A stretch of 64,000 bases of DNA from Pseudochrobactrum kiredjianiae. GTDB taxonomy: Bacteria > Pseudomonadota > Alphaproteobacteria > Rhizobiales > Rhizobiaceae. A program made the translations under genes and the position numbers. The notes beneath the pieces are model-generated. The model searched no databases, was not told the DNA's origin, and saw only the letters and a list, made by a program, of their open reading frames with translations. This document shows, piece by piece, positions 52,293 to 60,839 of the stretch. The stretch covers positions 1 through 64,000 of the forward strand of contig NZ_JAUCBM010000003.1 in the NCBI RefSeq assembly GCF_030362795.1, in the 5' to 3' direction. Each line of letters begins with the position of its first letter. Position 1 is the first letter of the stretch.

Positions 52293-53219
52293 TCAGACGG
52301 ATTTATCTTTTATCCGCTTGGCCAGACTTTTGGATTTTTTCTTTTTACTGGCAGAGGGCGGCGCGGATGGCTCGGCTTTTTCTTGCAGAAGAGCAGGAAT
52401 AGGTGAAGCCTCTCCTTCCTGCACTGCCGTTTTTACGACCATTTCGGCTGCAAGTTCGCTGATGGTTTCTCGCAACTTGTAATCTTGATCGCTTAAGCCT
52501 CGGCTGTTCGTGCCGGCAATTTTGCTCTGGTGATCCAGTTTTTCCTGTACATCAGAAAGCTCGGTAATCAGCCTGTGTAGTTTTTCTTCAAGCGCCTGAT
52601 TGCGGTGTTTCTCACTCTCTAGAGATGTTTTCAATGCGGTCACCTGAGAAGCCAGTTCTGAATTAATGCTGTTGAGTTGTTTTTTGTCCTGCCGCAAATC
52701 GCTTGCCTCGCGGCGCAGGCGATCTGCCTCAGTGTTTTTTTGCGCAACTTCTTTACGCAGGGTTTCGCTGAGTTGGTTCAGAGCTTCATTCTGGCGCTGT
52801 AAGCGACCATGCTCTGCTGTTGCAGCTTCCTGTTTGGCGTGAAGCTGTTTCAGATTGTTTTGCAATGCTGTTAGCTGCTGTTTGTCATCCTGCAGCTGTA
52901 TTTTTAAGACTTCCAGCTCTTGCTGCAAAGGCTTAATTTTTTCCAGCTCACTACGATCTGTGCTGATTTTCAACAAAGCCTGTGTGTGCTTTTCACGGAT
53001 TTCCAATGCCTGCATTTCAGCTTTACGCAGGCTGAGTGCATGCGCTGCCCGCAGCAAATCCCTGTCAGCTTCAATGGCTGTGAGAGACATTGGCAATTGT
53101 ACAGCCATCTGCTTTTGCCACAGATAATGCGCACGTCGCCAGAATAGCGGTGCGGCCAGCAAAATCAGAAAGGCTGCGCATAAAAAGCCCAGCAGAAAAA
53201 CCAGTACGGATTGTATCAC
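52293..53219 (-). CDS. Membrane-anchored coiled-coil protein of unknown function
   Basis: A 308-residue protein with one N-terminal membrane helix (residues 4-26, VLVFLLGFLCAAFLILLAAPLFW), followed by a long heptad-rich coiled coil (about 50-245) and a C-terminal tail rich in proline and then lysine (ASKKKKSKSLAKRIKDK). The start of the soluble part, RRAHYLWQK and SLTAIEADRDLLRAAHALSLRKAE, looks conserved in rhizobial hypothetical proteins, but I cannot name a function. It may form envelope or division scaffolds; this is inferred from shape only. It is next to eipA and the cell-cycle block. Confidence 0.75.
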   Translation of the reverse strand: MIQSVLVFLLGFLCAAFLILLAAPLFWRRAHYLWQKQMAVQLPMSLTAIEADRDLLRAAHALSLRKAEMQALEIREKHTQALLKISTDRSELEKIKPLQQELEVLKIQLQDDKQQLTALQNNLKQLHAKQEAATAEHGRLQRQNEALNQLSETLRKEVAQKNTEADRLRREASDLRQDKKQLNSINSELASQVTALKTSLESEKHRNQALEEKLHRLITELSDVQEKLDHQSKIAGTNSRGLSDQDYKLRETISELAAEMVVKTAVQEGEASPIPALLQEKAEPSAPPSASKKKKSKSLAKRIKDKSV

Positions 53220-53336
53220 GATCTGCCGATCTCCGGTGCTTTCAGACGATCATGTGAACGCGCGAAAATGCTGTTCGTCAGAACCTGTGCAAGTCTTAGA
53301 GACAGGCACAGGTACAAATATAAATGTTCTAAAGGT

Positions 53337-53921
53337 TCAGAACGGGTTCCATGTGGCTGATGGTGTCAGCTTGAGATAGCCGATATTAACGCCGAGGCGG
53401 GCACCAACGCCGGTACGAACCGGAACCAGCAGAATATTGCCGCGCTTCAGGACATTGAAACCGGCACCAGCAATGACATAAGCCGAACCGGAAACGCCAG
53501 CATAACGGCCATAAAGCATGTTCACATCATCCAGATTGTAAACCAGCATCATAACGCGCGAACCCTGACCACCAAAATCCCAGCCGAGGGATGGTCCCTG
53601 CCAGAATGTTTTGTGGTCACCGGCATTCTTTGTATAGAGGGTGCCTTCGCCAAATGTCAGGCCGCCTACAAACGCGCCCGAGCCTTCTTCGCCCAGAATA
53701 TAACCGTTTGGCAGGCCGTAGCTCTGGAATACTTTTTCAATTGCAGATGCAACGCCGCCCGAGGTCGAGCCGAAAAAACGATGACCGGAGGCAACAATTT
53801 CCTCCATACTGAAGCCTTCATTGGCTTTGGCCTGTTGCGGCAAAACGCTAATCAGAGCCATTAATCCTATTATGACCGATGCAACACGCATGCGGAAAGA
53901 GGACAGGTTTAAGGTAGCCAT
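53337..53921 (-). CDS. eipA: EipA-like periplasmic DUF1134 protein
   Basis: A 194-residue exported protein of the DUF1134 family. A signal peptide ends PQQAKA; the mature part has FSMEEIVASGHRFFGSTSGGVASAIEKVF, LGEEGSGAFVGGLTFGEGTLYTK, GPSLGWDFGGQGSRVMMLVYN and the closing GYLKLTPSATWNPF. In Brucella abortus EipA is needed for envelope integrity and is reported to be under CtrA control; here it lies close to chpT and ctrA, fitting that link. The ATG at 53921 follows AAAGGA; upstream in-frame codons up to 54086 lack a site and a signal. Confidence 0.88.
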   Translation of the reverse strand: MATLNLSSFRMRVASVIIGLMALISVLPQQAKANEGFSMEEIVASGHRFFGSTSGGVASAIEKVFQSYGLPNGYILGEEGSGAFVGGLTFGEGTLYTKNAGDHKTFWQGPSLGWDFGGQGSRVMMLVYNLDDVNMLYGRYAGVSGSAYVIAGAGFNVLKRGNILLVPVRTGVGARLGVNIGYLKLTPSATWNPF

Positions 53922-54430
53922 TAAAAATTCCTTTTGGCTGCTTGGCTCGCTCTGTCTGACACGGACAATCACTAATCCTGACGGAAATGACTGGTCCTGC
54001 TCCTTAAACATGCGCAACCTGTTGCGCATATGCTTAAAACCCTGTCCGGATTTGCAATTCTGATGACTGCATTCTCCGGTTCGCATCCGTTTTAAGTATG
54101 GGATGCTTCATGTGCGAAAACGTTTTTTACTATTTTCTGCACGGACATGACGCTCATTGTGCGTCAAAAACCTTGTTGAATTGTTTATATGAAAAATTGT
54201 CCTTTCAATGACTTAATGAAACGGCATTTAAATTGTTTTTGTCGTGTTATTTGGTAATCATTAAGCCTATTCGCGCATAATCGCGGCACAGGGATGCCAT
54301 AGCATCCTGTTAGCAGTTTGTGTTCCGGTGATTCGTTTTGCGATGTGACAAATTTTTGCCCGCAAGCATGAGACGGAATTTTTGAATTAAGCCTGCTTGC
54401 AGGCAGAGATAATATTTGGAGACGCAATCA
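53922..54430. promoter_or_regulatory. Divergent promoter region of eipA and chpT
   Basis: 509 bases with no credible gene. It holds the promoters of both cell-cycle/envelope genes. One GANTC methylation site (GATTC at 54330-54334) lies about 100 bases before chpT. TTAA half-sites are present but no TTAA-N7-TTAA CtrA box was found by eye. Confidence 0.45.
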
Positions 54431-55150
54431 ATGGCCTTGCCTGTTGTTCTTTCTGCGGTTGATTTGGGTGCATTGCTGTGCAGCCGCATTTGCCACGACA
54501 TTATTTCACCGGTGGGTGCGATTAATAATGGTTTGGAACTGCTGGAAGAGGGCGGTGCTGATGAAGATGCGATGGCTCTGATTGCTGCCAGCGCGCGCAA
54601 TGCTTCTGCCCGTCTGCAGTTTGCCCGTATTGCTTTTGGTGCTGCCGGTTCTGCCGGTGTACAGATTGATACTGGTGATGCGCAAAATGTTGCCACCGCT
54701 TATATGGCGAATGAAAAGCCGGAATTTACCTGGACCGGTACCCGTGCATTCCTGCCTAAAAATCAGGTTAAACTGCTGCTGAATATGATCCTGATCGGTA
54801 TTTCATCCATTCCGCGTGGCGGCAATCTGGATGTGGTGATGGAGGATATGGAAACAGATCCGAAAATCAGTGTTAAAACCCGTGGCCGTATGCTGCGCGT
54901 ACCACCGAAGTTCAAAGAACTGCATGAGGGTATTGTACCGGAAGAAGCGATTGATGCTCATGCTGTGCAGCCATATTACACGCTGCTGCTGGCTGAAGAA
55001 GCTGGTATGGAAATCGTGATTGATGTGAGCGAAGAAGAAATCATTTTCCGCGCGCAGATGCAGGAAGTCGAACCTGCATTTCAGGGCGATGTTCCTGAAA
55101 GTGACGATGGCACAGTCGCTGCAGATGCCGGTACGCTCGCTGACGATTGA
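54431..55150 (+). CDS. chpT: Histidine phosphotransferase ChpT
   Basis: The phosphotransfer protein that passes phosphate from CckA to CtrA and CpdR in the alphaproteobacterial cell-cycle relay. The 239-residue product has the phospho-acceptor His22 in SRICHDIISPVGAINNGLELLEE, then a degenerate ATPase-like domain. The C-terminus is an acidic tail. The ATG at 54431 has GGAG 9 bases before it; a TTG at 54416 overlaps that site. It converges on ctrA, its own target. Confidence 0.92.
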   Translation: MALPVVLSAVDLGALLCSRICHDIISPVGAINNGLELLEEGGADEDAMALIAASARNASARLQFARIAFGAAGSAGVQIDTGDAQNVATAYMANEKPEFTWTGTRAFLPKNQVKLLLNMILIGISSIPRGGNLDVVMEDMETDPKISVKTRGRMLRVPPKFKELHEGIVPEEAIDAHAVQPYYTLLLAEEAGMEIVIDVSEEEIIFRAQMQEVEPAFQGDVPESDDGTVAADAGTLADD

Positions 55151-55180
55151 TGAATCATCATCTTGTATGACTTATTGAAT

Positions 55181-55213
55181 AGCCGCGCAGTTTTTACACT
55201 GCGCGGCTTTTTC
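55181..55213 (+). terminator. Intrinsic terminator after chpT
   Basis: AGCCGCGCAG (55181-55190) pairs with CTGCGCGGCT (55199-55208), then a T run. Confidence 0.92.
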
Positions 55214-55295
55214 GTGCCTGTCACTTAGAGCGCATGCGCGCTCTTGGGCGCACAAAGGTCGATCTAACACTTTATATTTACAGAGTAATTTAACG

Positions 55296-55330
55296 TTAAA
55301 CTGATCCAAGTTTAAGGAATTATGCTGTAG
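55296..55330. repeat. Hairpin repeat family C, copy between chpT and ctrA
   Basis: TTAAACT (55296-55302) pairs with AGTTTAA (55309-55315) and is followed by GGAATTATGC. The same end, TTAAGGAATTATGC-like, is found at 7041-7059 and 57204-57217. Confidence 0.55.
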
Positions 55331-55332
55331 GT

Positions 55333-55362
55333 AATAAAAAACCCCGCTAAAGCGGGGCTTTT
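55333..55362 (-). terminator. Intrinsic terminator of ctrA
   Basis: CCCCGCT / AGCGGGG stem with a two-base loop; on the minus strand a long T run follows, 22 bases after the ctrA stop. Confidence 0.92.
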
Positions 55363-55384
55363 GGATATCGCTTATGCATAAAAC

Positions 55385-56086
55385 TTATGCGATTTCGCGA
55401 TGTTCGATACCATCCTGATCGCGCAGCACATAACCACGACCCCAGACTGTTTCGATATAGTTCTGGCTACCGGAAACAGCATCGAGCTTCTTGCGCAGTT
55501 TGCAGATGAAAACGTCGATGATTTTTAGTTCCGGTTCGTCCATGCCGCCATAAAGATGGTTGAGGAACATTTCCTTGGTCAGGGTTGTGCCCTTACGTAA
55601 GGAAAGCAATTCCAGCATCTGATATTCTTTGCCGGTGAGGTGAACGCGCTGGCCGCCGACTTCTACAGTCTTGGCATCCAGATTAACGATCAGATCGCCG
55701 GTGGTGATTACAGACTGTGCATGGCCTTTCGAACGACGAACGATTGCATGAATACGGGCAATCAATTCATCTTTATGGAAAGGTTTTGTCATATAGTCGT
55801 CAGCTCCGAAGCCGAGGCCGCGAACCTTATCTTCAATACCAGCCATACCGGACAGGATGAGAATAGGGGTCTTTACCTTGGACAGGCGCAGTGTGCGCAG
55901 CACTTCGTAACCTGACATATCCGGCAAGTTCAGATCGAGCAGGATAATATCATAATCGTAGAGCTTACCCAGATCGATGCCTTCTTCGCCCAGATCTGTC
56001 GTGTAAACATTGAAGCTCTCTGACTTGAGCATCAACTCGATGCTTTGTGCAATTGCACTATCGTCTTCAATCAAAAGAACGCGCAT
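55385..56086 (-). CDS. ctrA: Cell-cycle response regulator CtrA
   Basis: OmpR-type master regulator of the alphaproteobacterial cell cycle: blocks replication origins and activates division, flagellar and envelope genes. The 233-residue chain has receiver residues Asp8-Asp9, the phospho-acceptor Asp51 ([11 protein letters not shown]), and the MTKPF lysine; the winged-helix DNA domain holds [52 protein letters not shown] (read in parts). The C-terminus ends in hydrophobic -IA, comparable to the degradation tail in Caulobacter. Upstream are GANTC sites and TTAA half-sites. SciP and ChpT, which hold back and phosphorylate CtrA, are encoded on both sides. Confidence 0.97.
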   Translation of the reverse strand: MRVLLIEDDSAIAQSIELMLKSESFNVYTTDLGEEGIDLGKLYDYDIILLDLNLPDMSGYEVLRTLRLSKVKTPILILSGMAGIEDKVRGLGFGADDYMTKPFHKDELIARIHAIVRRSKGHAQSVITTGDLIVNLDAKTVEVGGQRVHLTGKEYQMLELLSLRKGTTLTKEMFLNHLYGGMDEPELKIIDVFICKLRKKLDAVSGSQNYIETVWGRGYVLRDQDGIEHREIA

Positions 56087-56533
56087 CTCAGAATCCCTTT
56101 TTTCCGCCGCTTAACCTGATCCAGCAGTTAACTGCTTAACAGCACTCGCTTTGAACCAAGTCTGCCACCGAATGGTTAACAAAATATGATTCTCATTGGC
56201 AATAGTAAATATCAGTCTTGTAGCATTTTCATCTAACTATTTGAATTCACAATACAATCACTTGAAAAATTTCTTAATAAATTAGTTTAAGAAATCGTTA
56301 TAAGTGATTCAGCAGATTCATTTTTTCATTGTTGCTGAAAAAACACAGCGAATTTACCTAGCCTTAAGTCCTAACCGCTATGATTAACGCTGTACGTAAA
56401 GGAATGGTTACCAAAAGCCCGAAATCTTAATTTTTTGTTTCAAAATTAAGAAGTTTCTTTGCGTGATGGGGTGGTCGCAGGCGGAAAATCGTCAAAAGCT
56501 GCCTGTGAAGTTGGTGTTCAAGGAGTAATGCGT
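56087..56533 (-). promoter_or_regulatory. ctrA/fliJ divergent control region: GANTC cluster, TTAA sites and inverted repeat
   Basis: Four GANTC (CcrM) sites lie within 230 bases upstream of ctrA: 56091-56095, 56188-56192, 56306-56310 and 56315-56319. TTAA half-sites lie at 56111, 56128, 56136 and 56176. ATTTCTTAA (56269-56277) and TTAAGAAAT (56287-56295) form a perfect inverted repeat with a 9-base spacer. In Caulobacter a GANTC site ties the ctrA P1 promoter to replication, so a similar control is plausible. The region has no gene. Confidence 0.65.
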
Positions 56534-56920
56534 ATGAAGCCACGTGAAAGTCTTGTCCGGCTGAAACTGTTTCAGGTTAAAGAAAAGCGCCGGCAAATTG
56601 GTCAGCTTGATCTGATGATGGGTGAGTTCGAGCGTATGGCCGGTGAGCTTGATGCGCAGATCCAGTCAGAAGAGCGCAAAGCAGGTATTACGGATATAAC
56701 CCATTTTGCTTATCCGACCTTTGCCAAAGCCGCGCGTCAGCGTCGCGATAATCTTTTTGATTCGATCCGCGATCTGATGTCTCAGAAAGATGCTGCCGAA
56801 GCAGACCTGCTGGAAGCCGAAGCTAATCTCGCCCGCGCCGAAGCTCTCGAAACCCGGGACGGCAAGATCAAAGAGATTGAAGAGGCTCCTGTCTATGATC
56901 GTCGCGTCATGATCGGCTAA
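56534..56920 (+). CDS. fliJ: FliJ-like flagellar export/chaperone protein
   Basis: A 128-residue, wholly helical coiled-coil protein, conserved next to ctrA in rhizobia and named FliJ there. KPRESLVRLKLFQVKEKRRQIGQLD at the start, then heptads to about 115 and a short end motif, EEAPVYDRRVMIG. FliJ escorts chaperones at the flagellar export gate; the name rests on coiled-coil likeness and position, so it is held with reserve. The start at 56534 gives AAGGAG an 8-base spacing; ATG 56528 is too close to it. It is divergent from ctrA. Confidence 0.75.
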   Translation: MKPRESLVRLKLFQVKEKRRQIGQLDLMMGEFERMAGELDAQIQSEERKAGITDITHFAYPTFAKAARQRRDNLFDSIRDLMSQKDAAEADLLEAEANLARAEALETRDGKIKEIEEAPVYDRRVMIG

Positions 56921-56941
56921 AGATTTCGGCTCTGATGGCCT

Positions 56942-57114
56942 GCAAATGGCGACTTTTTGCGCTTCCGGTGCTCATGTACACACGGCACCGCACGTCCAAT
57001 AGGACGTGCAAAGGTTGCCGTGATCTCAAGACTGCATAATCTTATCTTTCATCAGCAGATGAAAGGATTATGCAGGGTACATTCCGCTCCGGTTCTCAAA
57101 ACTCACCATTTTCG
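56942..57114. repeat. Palindromic intergenic repeat, family A, with a 97-bp loop insert
   Basis: The same hairpin as at 30891-30976: GCAAATGG at the left, GCGCTTCCGGTGCTCATGTAC then GTACATTCCGCTCCGGTTCTC and CCATTTTCG at the right. The loop, six bases in the other copy, is replaced by 97 bases (56980-57076) that fold into two further hairpins: CACGGCA/TGCCGTG with inner GCACGTCC/GGACGTGC (56981-57022), and CTGCATAATC/GATTATGCAG with inner CTTTCATC/GATGAAAG (57032-57075). Outer-arm changes compensate each other between copies. Confidence 0.85.
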
Positions 57115-57177
57115 TCTCATCATAACCAAAATCTAACCAGTTCTGCCTCGCTTGGTATGAACAGGCACAGTTTACAA

Positions 57178-57224
57178 TGCATAATTCCTTAAACCCGATG
57201 GTCTAAGGAATTATGCATTTTTTG
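57178..57224 (+). repeat. Hairpin repeat family C, strong copy, terminator-like
   Basis: TGCATAATTCCTTA (57178-57191) pairs perfectly with TAAGGAATTATGCA (57204-57217) and is followed by a T run. It is a 14-bp member of the hairpin family also seen at 7025 and 55296, and could act as a terminator for fliJ. Confidence 0.75.
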
Positions 57225-57355
57225 TTCTGTAGGTTTGGATATGGCTCAATGAGGTTGGAATTTGGTTAAACCTTTGTGGCGATTGAACCTTTTCAAAGTG
57301 TGATGCGTTAGCATCTTGAGCTGCCTTGGGCTTAGAGCGTGCTTTAAAAACAACA

Positions 57356-57386
57356 AAGCCGGAGAGCATGGCTCTCCGGCTTTTTG
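57356..57386. terminator. Intrinsic terminator after sciP (bidirectional)
   Basis: AGCCGGAGAGC pairs with GCTCTCCGGCT, T-rich on both outer sides. It lies about 75 bases after the sciP stop and also faces the fliJ side. The rest of 57225-57460 shows no gene. Confidence 0.85.
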
Positions 57387-57460
57387 TGTTTAGAACCTGC
57401 CGCAGCGCGGCAAATTCAGTTTTCTGATCACGCCGTCCCTCAAACCCAAGAGGGGGAAGC

Positions 57461-57736
57461 TTAGTGTCTGTATTGTTGTATGCGGGTTGTCCGCAAACCG
57501 GCGAGACCATGCTCGTCGATGGACAACTGCCAAGACAGAAACTCTTCGACTGTCAGCGTATAACGCTGACAGGCTTCCTCTAGGCTGAGGAGGCCGCCGC
57601 GAACAGCAGCAACAACTTCAGCCTTGCGGCGGATAACCCAGCGCCGTGTATTTGACGGCGGGAGGTCTGCAACGGTGAGCGGACTTCCATCCGGACCGAT
57701 GACGTACTTTACTCGTGGTCTTACCAGATCGGTCAT
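57461..57736 (-). CDS. sciP: CtrA inhibitor SciP (DUF1153)
   Basis: A 91-residue helix-turn-helix protein that binds DNA-bound CtrA and blocks transcription from CtrA promoters in newborn cells in Caulobacter. The DUF1153 sequence is highly conserved: RVKYVIGPDGSPLTVADLPPSNTRRWVIRRKAEVVAAVRGGLLSLEEACQRYTLTVEEFLSWQ (read in parts). The helix-turn-helix is at about 33-70. Its place near ctrA, separated only by fliJ, gives a compact control module. GAGAG lies shortly before the ATG. Confidence 0.94.
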   Translation of the reverse strand: MTDLVRPRVKYVIGPDGSPLTVADLPPSNTRRWVIRRKAEVVAAVRGGLLSLEEACQRYTLTVEEFLSWQLSIDEHGLAGLRTTRIQQYRH

Positions 57737-58044
57737 TGTACTCTCTACACAACACTCAAGGACCTAATCACGCTTCACGATAGCGTCACAGCTTTAAAAA
57801 AGAGCTAAGCACTCGGTAAGGCTCTGGTAATAAATAATAATTTTTATTAATCATTAAGCAGAAGAAGCTTGAAAACGCCATATTTTGGTCGTTTTAAGCG
57901 TTTTTCACGTGTTTTCGTGTCAAAAAAAAATATTAAAAAAACGCGTTTAAGCTGCGGCATCTTGGCAAGGCGGTTCAGAATGGCCTATATAAGGGGAGAA
58001 TTTGAAGCAAGATATCGGGTTATTGCCCGGATATGGATCCAATC
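57737..58044. promoter_or_regulatory. Divergent promoter region of sciP and mnmA
   Basis: 308 bases, A/T-tract rich, without a gene. TTAATCATTAA (57847-57857) is a close pair of TTAA half-sites, and more TTAA-type sites occur at about 57933 and 57952; whether CtrA binds is not clear since spacing is not 7 bases. Confidence 0.4.
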
Positions 58045-59256
58045 ATGAAACTGAACAGCCTCGATTTACCGGGTAAACCGGAAGATACACGCATTGTTGT
58101 TGCAATGTCTGGGGGCGTTGATTCTTCGGTCGTTGCCGGTATTCTTAAACGTGAAGGCTATGATGTTGTTGGCGTAACCCTTCAGCTGTATGATCATGGC
58201 GCTGCCGTGCACCGTGCCGGTTCCTGCTGTGCAGGACAGGACATCGAAGATGCGCGCCGTGTTTCTGAAAGCTTGGGCATCCCGCATTACGTCCTGGATT
58301 ATGAAGCACGCTTCCGCGAAGCCGTTATTAATCCTTTTGCCAATAGCTATGTGAGCGGTGAAACGCCGATTCCATGTGTTGCCTGTAACCAGACAGTAAA
58401 ATTTGCTGATCTGCTGGCCACAGCGCGCGATCTGGGCGCGGCGGCACTTGCGACCGGTCACTATATCCGCAGCGGCGAGAACGGCGACCACAGAGCTTTA
58501 TTCCGTCCTGTTGATGCGGATCGCGATCAGAGCTACTTCCTTTTTGCCACTACGCAGGAGCAGATCGATTATCTGCGTTTCCCGCTGGGCAATCTGCCAA
58601 AAGCGCAGGTTCGCGAAATGGCTGAGGAAATGGGACTGACTGTTGCCAAGAAACAGGACAGTCAGGACATCTGTTTTGTTCCGCAGGGCAAATATTCCGA
58701 CATTATTTCCCGTTTGAAGCCGGAAGCCGCAACACGTGGTCATATCGTGCATATTGACGGCCGTGTTCTCGGCGATCATGAAGGTATTGTTCATTATACC
58801 GTTGGTCAGCGTCGCGGGATCGGCATTGCTACCGGTGAACCGCTTTATGTGGTGCATCTGGACGCTGCCCATGCGCGCGTTATTGTTGGCCCACGTGAAG
58901 CGCTTGAAACGCATAAAGTATTCTTGCGTGATGTGAACTGGCTGGGCGATGGTTCGCTTGATGATCTGCCTGCAGAAGGTGTTGAAGTTTTTGCCAAGGT
59001 TCGCTCAACGCGTCCGCCAAAGCCTGCTGTGCTGCATCATGCAGACGGACAGACCTGGGTGGAGCTGATCGACGGCGAAAGCGGTATCGCTCCGGGACAG
59101 GCCTGTGTGCTCTATTCCGATGACAGCAATACGGCTCGTGTGTTTGGCGGTGGTTTCATTGCCCGCTCAGAACGCGCGCCTGAAGCTGAAAAAATGCTGC
59201 GTGAACTGACAGGGAGTGGCGCAGCCGCGACATCAAAGTCGATTTCTGCTGCCTGA
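58045..59256 (+). CDS. mnmA: tRNA-specific 2-thiouridylase MnmA
   Basis: Thiolates U34 of tRNAs for Lys, Glu and Gln, using ATP and sulfur relayed from a desulfurase. The 403-residue protein has the PP-loop [18 protein letters not shown], the catalytic cysteines in [13 protein letters not shown] and [12 protein letters not shown], and [18 protein letters not shown] in the middle domain, with [22 protein letters not shown] near the end. The start at 58045 ([14 protein letters not shown]) matches the known Brucella N-terminus; an in-frame ATG at 58033 is possible. A terminator follows. Confidence 0.96.
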   Translation: MKLNSLDLPGKPEDTRIVVAMSGGVDSSVVAGILKREGYDVVGVTLQLYDHGAAVHRAGSCCAGQDIEDARRVSESLGIPHYVLDYEARFREAVINPFANSYVSGETPIPCVACNQTVKFADLLATARDLGAAALATGHYIRSGENGDHRALFRPVDADRDQSYFLFATTQEQIDYLRFPLGNLPKAQVREMAEEMGLTVAKKQDSQDICFVPQGKYSDIISRLKPEAATRGHIVHIDGRVLGDHEGIVHYTVGQRRGIGIATGEPLYVVHLDAAHARVIVGPREALETHKVFLRDVNWLGDGSLDDLPAEGVEVFAKVRSTRPPKPAVLHHADGQTWVELIDGESGIAPGQACVLYSDDSNTARVFGGGFIARSERAPEAEKMLRELTGSGAAATSKSISAA

Positions 59257-59283
59257 TACAGTCTGAATAATCTGAAATGCTTG

Positions 59284-59318
59284 AACAGCCCTAATCCAGT
59301 GGATTAAGGCTGTTTTGC
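59284..59318 (+). terminator. Intrinsic terminator after mnmA
   Basis: AACAGCC-CTAATCC pairs with GGATTAA-GGCTGTT (two internal mismatched bases), followed by TTGCTTTG. Confidence 0.78.
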
Positions 59319-60003
59319 TTTGTGCTTTTTGAAATAGGGATCATTTGGCAAGCAGATATGGTCAACTGTCAAACTCCCTAAAACCATTAGATACGGCATT
59401 GTTAGAGTTTGGCTGTTTGAGGGGCATGTGAAAGAGGCAGAGCGACCTGTGTGTGCAAAGTCGGGTACGTGGCGCTCTGATAACCCTCAACCGGTATCAA
59501 GTAGAGAATAGTGGCTCACAGTTGCCTGTCCGGCTGGCTGCAGCGTTGAAAGCGTAGCCGATGGTAGGTCGGATTGATCGCCATTGTATGGCTACTCGCA
59601 GAGCTGCTTTAGTCGCCAATCTGTCAGTGTTCAGTCGATTTATTGTGCAGACTAAAAAAGCTGTTCTGTCTGTGAGTGTTTTGGGTTGTTTCTGCATGGC
59701 GAAAACAGCGCATTTATAACACCTGAGGCTGAAGCCGTTATTCGCAAAATTTATATGTCTCATCAATAAAATTGAGGTGACGGAATTTATGAAAAAAGAG
59801 TATTGAAATTCATATATTTACGAAAGCTGAAATTTTTATATACGGTCATTGTCATGCAACCTAAGATTGTTATGGCAAAATTTTGAGACGTAAGTTTTGC
59901 TTTTTGATCTTTTATAATGATGCGTATTTTGGCTCAGGCAGAAGCTGATATTCGGGCTAAACTGGCCTTGTTTTTCAGTGCAGTGCCGTTTTCAGTCTAA
60001 GAT
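59319..60003. other. Long gene-poor region between mnmA and the TrmH-type gene
   Basis: About 685 bases. A minus-strand frame of 89 codons (59497-59766) has no ribosome site or family likeness. On the plus strand, 59697-59769 reads HGENSAFITPEAEAVIRKIY then MSHQ and stop, which could be the end of a decayed gene but has no clear start. I see no tRNA or repeat. A small RNA gene cannot be excluded. Confidence 0.35.
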
Positions 60004-60831
60004 TTACAGAAAGCTGGAGCGGCTCAGGCAAGACAGTGCAATGCCGGAAGCTGTTGCAACATTCAGGCTGTCAAACTGGCGCGACATAGGAATACGCGCT
60101 GTCTGTAGTGAGGAGAGAAGATGGTTTGGTAATCCTTCGCCCTCTGTGCCCAGCAGTAGCGCTGTGCGACCGTTTACGGGCATATCGTAGAGTGATTGCG
60201 TGCTTTGCGGAGACAGGGCTATGAGGTTAACTCCGGCCTCTGCGACAGTCTTCACAATATCATCAATCTTGCCGGAATGGGCATATGGCACCTGCAAAGT
60301 AGCACCGACCGAAACCCGGATTGCTTTGCGATAGAGCGGATCACAGCAGGTTTCATCCAGCAGTACACATGCGGCCTCAAAGGCAGCAGCATTTCGAAAA
60401 ATCGAGCCAATATTGTCATGATTGGATATGCCGCAAAGAATAAGCATCTGTGCGTCTTCTGGCAGATTATCAATTAATTCACTGATATTATTTGGATTTT
60501 TTCGAATGCCAACGGCAAGAATACCGCGATGAACGTGAAATCCGGCAATCTGATCCATATCTGCTGCGGAGACCGCATAGATGGGAGTATGTGCTGGACA
60601 TATCGATAAAATATCCTGAAGGCCGGCCAGTTTATTTTCAGAAATAAGAAGAGATTCCGCTTCAAACTGTGCGGAATTAAGCAGAACGCGTAAAACAACT
60701 TTGCCTTCTGCGATAAAGCGAGACTGACGTCCTGTCAGATCTCTTTCTTTAATATTGAGATAAGCGCCGAGGCGCTTATCTTCTAAGTCATTGATAAATA
60801 TTACGGAATTATTCACAGTCTGATCGTTCAT
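60004..60831 (-). CDS. TrmH/SpoU-family RNA 2'-O-methyltransferase
   Basis: A 275-residue SPOUT enzyme methylating ribose in tRNA or rRNA. The three SpoU motifs are present: GISNHDNIGSIFRNAAAF (motif 1), ALLLGTEGEGLP (motif 2) and IPMSRQFDSLNVATASGIAL (motif 3). An N-terminal substrate-binding domain precedes (RFIAEGKVVLRVLL). The target nucleotide is unknown. It follows the ArsR gene after 8 bases, so the two are probably co-transcribed, an unusual pairing. Confidence 0.9.
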   Translation of the reverse strand: MNDQTVNNSVIFINDLEDKRLGAYLNIKERDLTGRQSRFIAEGKVVLRVLLNSAQFEAESLLISENKLAGLQDILSICPAHTPIYAVSAADMDQIAGFHVHRGILAVGIRKNPNNISELIDNLPEDAQMLILCGISNHDNIGSIFRNAAAFEAACVLLDETCCDPLYRKAIRVSVGATLQVPYAHSGKIDDIVKTVAEAGVNLIALSPQSTQSLYDMPVNGRTALLLGTEGEGLPNHLLSSLQTARIPMSRQFDSLNVATASGIALSCLSRSSFL

Positions 60832-60839
60832 CCGTTCAG

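Noticed and set aside
59497-59766. Hypothetical 89-codon gene on the minus strand
   Set aside because: No ribosome site, no signal or domain, and irregular composition.
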